Of a stretch of DNA of 54,057 nucleotides, positions 47,883 through 54,057 are shown piece by piece. This DNA comes from Gnetum montanum. Its lineage: Eukaryota > Streptophyta > Gnetopsida > Gnetales > Gnetaceae. A program made the translations under genes and the position numbers. The stretch lies in contig MNCI01034664.1 of the NCBI GenBank assembly GCA_015680685.1, forward strand, positions 254,384 through 308,440, written 5' to 3'. The number at the start of each line of letters is the position of its first letter. Position 1 is the first letter of the stretch. Below the pieces are notes generated by a model. That model did not search any database, was not told where the DNA came from, and worked only from the letters and a program-made list of their open reading frames with translations.

Positions 47883-48900
47883 TTAAATTAGCATATGTGC
47901 ACTAACTTCTTAACCCCTTTGTTGTAATTTCTAGTAAATATGTATTAAGTACTAGATGGATCATTGGTACATGAGGTGCTACATTGAGCTTGCAGTATGC
48001 TTGTTTATTATGTGTTTGGTTTACCTTATGGCTATTTGAAAATTAATTAATTAATATTTTTTATAGTTTGAATTTATTTTTAGCTTATGGCTTTTTGTGT
48101 GAGCATACATTGGGACCCTTGACTAGTTATAATTTAACCTTAGATTTTTGGTTAGGCCTGGGGGTAGACATAGCCATTAGATAGCCCTAGTTCTCAATAT
48201 AATCCAATGTCAAGATATTATATTTTGTTAATATTTGAAATCCTAGGTTATTTGTATTTCATTTTAAATTTAGTTGTTTTCATTTAGATCACATTTTTTG
48301 GTTAACCTTGGCATGCCTTTGTGAGTATAAATACCTAGTAACCCTTCCATTAAAATCCATCCATTTGCTTTGCCAACATTTGAGAGATAGAACTAGAGAG
48401 AGAGATCTTGCTAGTTTGGAGAAAAACTAAATCTAAATTTGTGCTACCAACCAAGACCTTTGAAAGTGCTTTCCTTCACATCTCATTTTAGGTTTTACCT
48501 AAATTCCATTATTAACCTTGGATTTTACCTAAGGTTTGGAGCTTGTTTGGAAGATTTCACACAAGGGTTTTAGCTATAATACTATCAAGTAGGAAGGAAA
48601 AATTTATTAGAATGCTTTATTTTTGGATTCTAGAATAACTAGTGATGTGCAATTTTGGTTTGCATGTGATTTGGTTTATTTGGAAACTATTTGACAAAAT
48701 GTTTGGATTTTGTTTCAATCATATTTAATTTGCTTTTTGCATACTTCTAAGATTCAATATTATTTTATTGATTTTTTCATTCATGAGATGTTAGAGATTG
48801 AATTTTGCCCCATTTAGATCTATTTTGATTATGTTTTAACTCCACTAAATTTCTAGACGATAGAACTAGGGTTCTAGATAGTAATTCACATTTTTAAGAC
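47883..48900 (+). repeat. Continuation of the element A 3' LTR after element B
   Basis: It resumes with ggttaaattagcatatgtgcac, colinear with 27470-27560. A TATA box (tataaatacc) lies at 48326-48335, followed by a plausible R/U5 (ccatttgctttgcc, gagagatagaactagagag). I could not identify the LTR end by a gggtgttaca-like terminus, so the right boundary is approximate. Confidence 0.6.
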
Positions 48901-50900
48901 TCGAGATAACATTAGACAGTGATAGCCTAGAAGACAAAAATGTTCAACTTGTTAATACACATTACAAAGATACCTTTCAAGTGCATCGTGACCCCATCAT
49001 AAGATCACAACATAGGTCATGACAAGTTCTTAGGATGAATTTAAATGTCATATGTTATGTTAAGAAACTTTTGTAAAGAATCCCTTTGCCTATTGAATGT
49101 TGACAGTTGTAAATGAGCAAAACATAGCTACTAGAGCTTCCTGGAGTGATTGAAAGTTTGAAATATCAACCAATCATGTTTTATGATTTTTACTTGCTTA
49201 GAACAACCTTAGGATTTTAGATTTTGCTATTTGATCCTTTTTTGCAAGTTTTGTTATCTACTTGAAGATTTGATTTTAGGTCTTAACAGATTTAGCAATT
49301 TGTCAATTCCTATTTGACAATTGTCTTCCTTTAATCATTTTAGTCAATTTAGGTTTTTTCTCAGCATTAAATATTTGACAAGATGTAGGCTTTGGACTCA
49401 CCAACATATTAGGATTTGATTTTATTTCTAATGCATCTGATTTCTCTCTTTTTGATTTTTATCTGGTAGATTTGATTTATCTAGAATTCCTCTATGGGAG
49501 ATTCTATATTACTTCCAACTTTGATAACTAATGTTGAAATTTTTGTTGATTCTTAAAATGCAAGTTTATAAGTTTGTGAGCAAAATTTTGTGACACCTTC
49601 TTCAAGTAATGTTGATGCAACTAAGACTTCTTATTTTGACTTTTCTAATGATATAAATGAGTCTTTGGTTGTTGATACTACATCACAATATGTGCTCATT
49701 TAAATTTTGGGTTGCTTACCTCATAATAGAAGTTTTGCTTCACAGTTAAATGATGTGGATTAAAAACATAACGTTCAAGTTCTTCATGCCAATTAATATT
49801 CTCATTTTTTTGCTTGTTGAGCCACAATACTTTGATAATGCAGTGTGCCCTAGATATAGGGTCATTTACACATAAGCATGCAATGTTAATCATTCTTAAT
49901 TGAACTTTAAATTTTGATGTCCATTCTGAAGAACATTCTAAACTTCTATATTTTGTCAAGCTATTTAATTATTTATTGATTTTTTAGAAAGTTGAGTACG
50001 AAATTATTAGTCTTCTTAACTTAATTAAGTATATGGAATCTATTTCTACAACATTTGATTTCCATAGATATTTTTTGTTGAAATCAATCTCCTTATTTGA
50101 AAAATGGAATTGGTATTACAAGCAAGTGGGAAGACTTATATTTAGCCAATTATATATTCTAATCTTCATAATTCTTGCAAACTTTGTCATCATAAAGGAC
50201 ATTTGTTCAATGCTTATTCTTTTTTCCTCAAGAAAAAATATGCTGATGAAAAGAAAAAGTGTGTTGAAGTTGAAAATAGAAAAAACAACTTGAAATTGAA
50301 GATACAAAAAATAAAGTTAATGTCATTGACAAGAATGATTCAATGGTAATAAACAAACTACAAAAGACAATAAGGTTTTGTGAATATATTTACTAGTATA
50401 TAAAGTATTAATTAGCTAGATAAATATAGCTCCTAAGACAAGCTTTTCCTTATCTAACAAGAATACTACTAACTTAAAGACTAAAACCAATACTTTCTTA
50501 ACCAATACTTAAGGGAGCTATAACCAATACTAAAAATTCTTAACATAAGATCAATAATGATGGAAAATATGGTGGACAATTTATATCATCATTTTTTGTT
50601 GGATCTTTCTCTCATACTAAAGTTGGTATTTCACCAATGCTTTCTATTGCTACCTTGAATCATTTTTCTATTTTAAGTTTAAGCATAAATTTTGAAAGTG
50701 ATGTAAATGTTATTAGGATTGACATCATCCTTCCTACTAACAATTAATTTTTCTTTCTTGATATTTCAAAGCATTATTTGTAAGGCTATATACCTAAGTA
50801 GATATCCTAAAATTGGAAATTTTTTACTTTCCATGTTGTTTGTAATATTTTCTATTTAGTATTAAGCATATGATGAGTGTGCTCTACCATACATACATTT
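48900..50900 (+). pseudogene. Unclassified retroelement debris with a zinc-knuckle-like motif
   Basis: The region is AT-rich. At about 50165-50250 the + strand reads SCKLCHHKGHLFNA followed by Ser/Phe and a Lys-rich tail (LKKKYADEKKKCVEVENRK). This Cys/His pattern with a basic helix suggests a LINE ORF1 or gag nucleic-acid-binding domain. A related motif occurs on - inside kinesin intron 9. Small open frames at 49696-49959 and 50033-50293 are not recognisable genes. No other feature is visible up to 50900. Confidence 0.4.
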
Positions 50901-50929
50901 TATTTATTTATTTTGAAACTATCATTGCA

Positions 50930-51720
50930 CTTATGCATACATTTTTTGGCCAAGAGGCCAACTCATCTCGCAGGATAGGGGGGAGGGGGAGTGCATTTGT
51001 TGCCCTCCCACGTCACATGCCACATAAGATCCCATGAAATGGGAAAAAACATGAATTGAAGAGCCACAAATTTTTGTATTCCCGTTGCACAGAATGTGAA
51101 TCAAAGAGCTAGAGCTTTTTGTATTCCGGATACACACATAAAAAGGCCAAACACAACCAAATGTAGAATGGGAATGGGAATGAGAGTTCCATTTCCATTC
51201 TGTCTCTGTCTATGTCTACAACTGCTGCTACAGGCCACTTGGCCCAACCAAACCAGCTTCGATGACGCCAGCTTCAAAGCTCTGCCAGAGCGCTAGAAAG
51301 GCACCTACGATGGTGGCCCATGCTTCAGTTGCGATAACAAGCTCATCAGCATGCGCTTCTTCAACCAAGGCAGTAGGCCAGTCAACCTTTCCTGCATCCT
51401 TGCTTAACACTGAGGGCCACAACATGCACACATCATCGACAATCATAATACAATTTTTGTTATAATAGCTAAAAGAACCCTTCATTTAGGTTTCTTTTTT
51501 TTTGGATAAAATTTATATATGAATTAGGTCAACATGTTTCTTAAGTAGCTTTGTTTTAATGTATGTTTTAAGCATAAAATTTTGCAGGTAGGGGTCGGAT
51601 GAGAGGTAGAGCCAGAGGCATTCGAGGAAAGATGGTAATGGCTAAAGTTGAAGCTGCAACCTGAGGTGAAGGGTCTTCTAAAGTTTCTATGTCAACAATA
51701 GCCTTTGGTTATTGGAATCT
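50930..51720. other. Moderately GC-richer segment of unknown nature
   Basis: Base composition and codon texture differ from the surrounding AT-rich DNA. Overlapping open frames occur on both strands (51096-51296 +, 51262-51465 +, 51228-51485 -). At about 51585 an acceptor-like tttgcag precedes an Arg/Gly-rich stretch (RMRGRARGIRGKM). I recognise no family. It might be a host gene or pseudogene fragment captured between elements. Confidence 0.3.
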
Positions 51721-52560
51721 CTTTCTAGAAACAAACTTTATGCTAGTCCTTTTATGTGTGTTTTTGTTAATTTTTTATAGTGAACTGTATTTGTTGAACA
51801 TTACATTTTGATGATTTTGTGCAATTTTCCTAGTTTCACTTCAAGCTGAGCTCTTCTGTCAGTAGTACTTAGCATGCCTTACTATACATTTGCATTTCCA
51901 ATGCAAAAACATTCCAAAGTTTGGTTTTTTTCTTTTTTCAATGTTTTCTAAAGTGGCAGGGAATTTTGAAATTGTAATTTTATGCTACTATCTTGAGTAA
52001 TCTTCTTTTACTACACACTTTTTCAATGTAAACGAACACTTATAAGTTCATTTTCTCTTTATCTCATTGTATATTTTGTGTAGGTTTTATCATTTCTATG
52101 GCTGTGCTTTGAAATTCAGTAGTTACCATGGAGTAGATGCATTCAGTTGTTACGATTGTGACTACTTTTTCATTTGCAATATGCAGTTTAATAAAAGGCA
52201 AAAGCATTAGCATTTTTGCGAGCACATGAAAATTATTAGCCAATTTGAGATGTCGGCATGACTTCGGTCATAATTTTAACAATTTTTCCTGCTTATTGGG
52301 AGGACTTAAAGAGCTCAAATTTGATAATTTCTTCTTACCTTCTCGCATGCAGCGAGGCCCTTTCTTTATGTACATATCCTTTGATTGATGGAATCTAATG
52401 GATGATATGGTTGTTAACCTAATAAATTTAAAAACGAGAACTTCTACACCTCTGGCAACCTAGACCCTTGGAAGATCTTTGGCAAGATCATGCTATGATG
52501 ATCCTAGCTAATGCCAAGGAAAATGGCAACAAGCTCTCTATCGAAGCACATGTCTTGCCA
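51720..52560. other. No gene seen
   Basis: AT-rich sequence with no open frame longer than 60 codons and no recognisable repeat. Confidence 0.5.
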
Positions 52561-52564
52561 TAAT

Positions 52565-53070
52565 CATAAATAACCAATTATTTATAAATCTTCCCTAGCC
52601 AATGATTATATTTATCTCAATTATTCATAATCTCGGTTATATATAATGATATATTTATAATCATAAAACATAAATGATTATATATAATGATTATAAACAT
52701 TTCATCATAAATAAAGCCAGATATTTATAATCATTTTATTATATATGTCTTATGGATAATGCTAACCGAGATATAATCATTATGGGTTAGCATTATGAAT
52801 GAATAAATAATATCTCTAAAATTATGGATTATGAGTAATATTTCATCATATCTTGGCTCTATTTATTATGAAATGTTTATCGTTTGAATGAATCTTATAA
52901 CCCATAATATCTCATATTATAATTATGGATTATTGCTCTAATTATAATAATCTCATAACATTTATTGGATTCCACAATAATTATAATAAATAATTATGAA
53001 TGAGGTGTTAGCATCATTCATATCTTGTCCATTATAACAATAATGTCAATATACAAAAGCCCGTGATATA
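52565..53070. repeat. AT-rich nested inverted repeats (hairpin-forming region)
   Basis: The outer arms 52693-52724 and 52848-52880 are imperfect reverse complements (ataaacatttcatcataaat against its complement). Inside lies a perfect 12-bp inverted repeat ATAATGCTAACC (52756-52767) and GGTTAGCATTAT (52785-52796). Many further ATAATCAT/ATGATTAT units surround it. A degenerate MITE or a stacked set of foldback elements is possible; no TIR family was recognised. Confidence 0.7.
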
Positions 53071-53166
53071 ATAATAACATTATTTATGCATTTGAAATGT
53101 GATTTTTTATATTTCCACGAATGAATATGCATTACAAATATATGTTGCAATGCCAATTTAGTTTAA

Positions 53167-53416
53167 TCTCTTTGTATTCCCTTACCCGCATGCGCCACAT
53201 GCATGGAAGCTAAAGAATCAATGCAAGGGAGTTGAATCTTTACTCAATTAATGCCCCCTAACCCCTAAGCTTCCCATTCGTCTCTTTATATTCCCTCACA
53301 TGCACACACCACATGCAAGGGAGCCAAAGAGTCACTACAGGGGAGCCGAATCTCTATTCAATTGATGCCCCCCGACCCTTAGGCTCCCCATTGATCTCTT
53401 CGTAGTCCCTCACGTG
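53167..53416. repeat. 114-bp tandem repeat, two full copies and a partial third
   Basis: Copies start at 53167, 53281 and 53395, each with tctctt followed by ttccct-like text. Shared internal landmarks are ccacatgca, ggagc(c/t), gaatct and aat(t/g)atgcccc. The second copy is more GC-rich than the first, with differences that look like CG-to-TG/CA decay. Confidence 0.85.
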
Positions 53417-53424
53417 TAGGGCCC

Positions 53425-53610
53425 GACATGGGTAATAATGAATATTTATTATTATAAATGGTGGGTAATATTGAATATTTATTATTATTATAAATGGTGA
53501 TGGTTACAATTATAGTAATAATGAATATTTGTTATTATTATAAACAATGACAATTATAGTTATAGTGATGGTTACGATCATGGCAATGGTTAAGGTGATG
53601 ACGGTTATGG
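53425..53610. repeat. Degenerate ATTATT / GATGGTTA short-unit repeats
   Basis: Repeated taataatgaatattt(a/g)ttattattataaa blocks occur at about 53432, 53465 and 53515. They are followed by imperfect gatggttacg / aatggttaagg units. No coding sense is visible. Confidence 0.65.
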
Positions 53611-53898
53611 TGTGATGAAGTATTTAAAGATATTGAACTTAGACATCGTGTTACAAGATTAAGAGGTGCAATATTGGAATTCATGCATTTTTAGAAACAT
53701 GGATTCTGCTGCTATTAGTCCCAATAGAGAAGGTGAAGAACACTTTCTTCAAGATCAGCAACAACAACCATCTACTGCAACAAGTAGTGCAACAACTATC
53801 TACTGCAACAAGTAATGCAATCTCTACTTATATGTGGAGGTGCAAGGGTAATGCTTATAGTTAATCTTTGGCCTAAAGCAGGATTGGTGAATGGTGCA

Positions 53899-54057
53899 TG
53901 ATGAGTGGCGAGGTACCCCTACACTCAACCATACGAAACGAGCGTCGCACGCGCGATCCGGTCGAACTCCGCAGATGGACTAGTTGTGGCACCTAGATAG
54001 TTAGCCTTAGGTCGCAGTTCGCTGTCTTCCCACCTAGACTAGTTTTGCATATGTCAC
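53899..54057 (-). mobile_element. Beginning of another B-family LTR, truncated by the window end
   Basis: tgatgagtggcgaggtaccc and the following 150 bases match the left ends of both LTRs of element B. CpG sites are mostly retained (cgagcgtcgcacgcgcgatc), suggesting a young copy. The preceding five bases are gtgca, which would be the target duplication if the far end shows it too. Confidence 0.85.

Noticed and set aside
1-54057. tRNA or rRNA genes
   Set aside because: I saw no cloverleaf with A/B boxes and no rRNA-like conserved stretch. The PBS sequences only resemble tRNA 3' ends. A tRNAscan run would be decisive.

Overview
The window is nuclear DNA from a land plant, probably a seed plant with a repeat-rich genome. 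It holds one clear host gene, a plant-specific kinesin-12 of the phragmoplast type with 20 coding exons at 1.8-11.9 kb on the + strand. Nearly everything else is nested, decayed retrotransposon sequence. There is no operon structure, Shine-Dalgarno site or prokaryotic gene. I cannot name the species; the low GC content and old, heavily mutated elements would suit a gymnosperm or a large-genome angiosperm.

Layout. 1-346: the end of an LTR cut by the window edge. 347-1800: upstream region of the kinesin gene, with two AACGG mitotic MSA-type cores. 1824-11856: the kinesin-12 gene, about 1879 aa, whose 2.5 kb ninth intron holds retroelement debris. 12-14.6 kb: intergenic, with a 3-copy tandem repeat. 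14.6-19.9 kb: element D, a decayed Athila/Tat-like Ty3-gypsy element with 5' LTR, PBS, gag, protease, RT and RNase H. 20.8-23.6 kb: a long decayed ORF of unknown family on the - strand. 25.35-27.2 kb: a Ty1-copia RT/RNase H remnant (- strand), split by an 881-bp solo LTR (E) with a perfect 5-bp target duplication. 27.2-49 kb: element A, a chromovirus-like Ty3-gypsy element (+ strand). Its 5' LTR appears split by a LINE remnant (27.56-29.74 kb) and element C (29.75-33.46 kb). Its 3' LTR is split by element B (39305-47877, TSD CTTGG). 49.4-50.4 kb: a zinc-knuckle-bearing retroelement fragment. 50.9-51.7 kb: a slightly GC-richer stretch of unknown nature. 52.5-53.6 kb: AT-rich nested hairpins and 114-bp tandem repeats. 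53899-54057: the beginning of another LTR of the B family.

The most interesting system is the family made of B, C, D, E and the two window-edge LTRs. B is a complete LTR-to-LTR insertion. It keeps gag but shows no pol, and instead carries a 921-codon ORF (ORF3) in one unbroken frame, interrupted only by point stop codons. C carries a recognisable second copy of ORF3. LTRs of the family have U3 regions built of short palindromes just upstream of a TATA box, and the palindrome differs between subfamilies. A second copy of the palindrome-plus-TATA module lies inside B, about 0.5 kb upstream of ORF3 and facing it, and a splice-acceptor-like sequence sits directly before the ORF3 ATG. This suggests a non-autonomous, gag-only retrotransposon lineage with a separately driven coiled-coil accessory protein. 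Element D, which shares its gag, PBS and LTR design and retains pol, represents the likely autonomous partner type.
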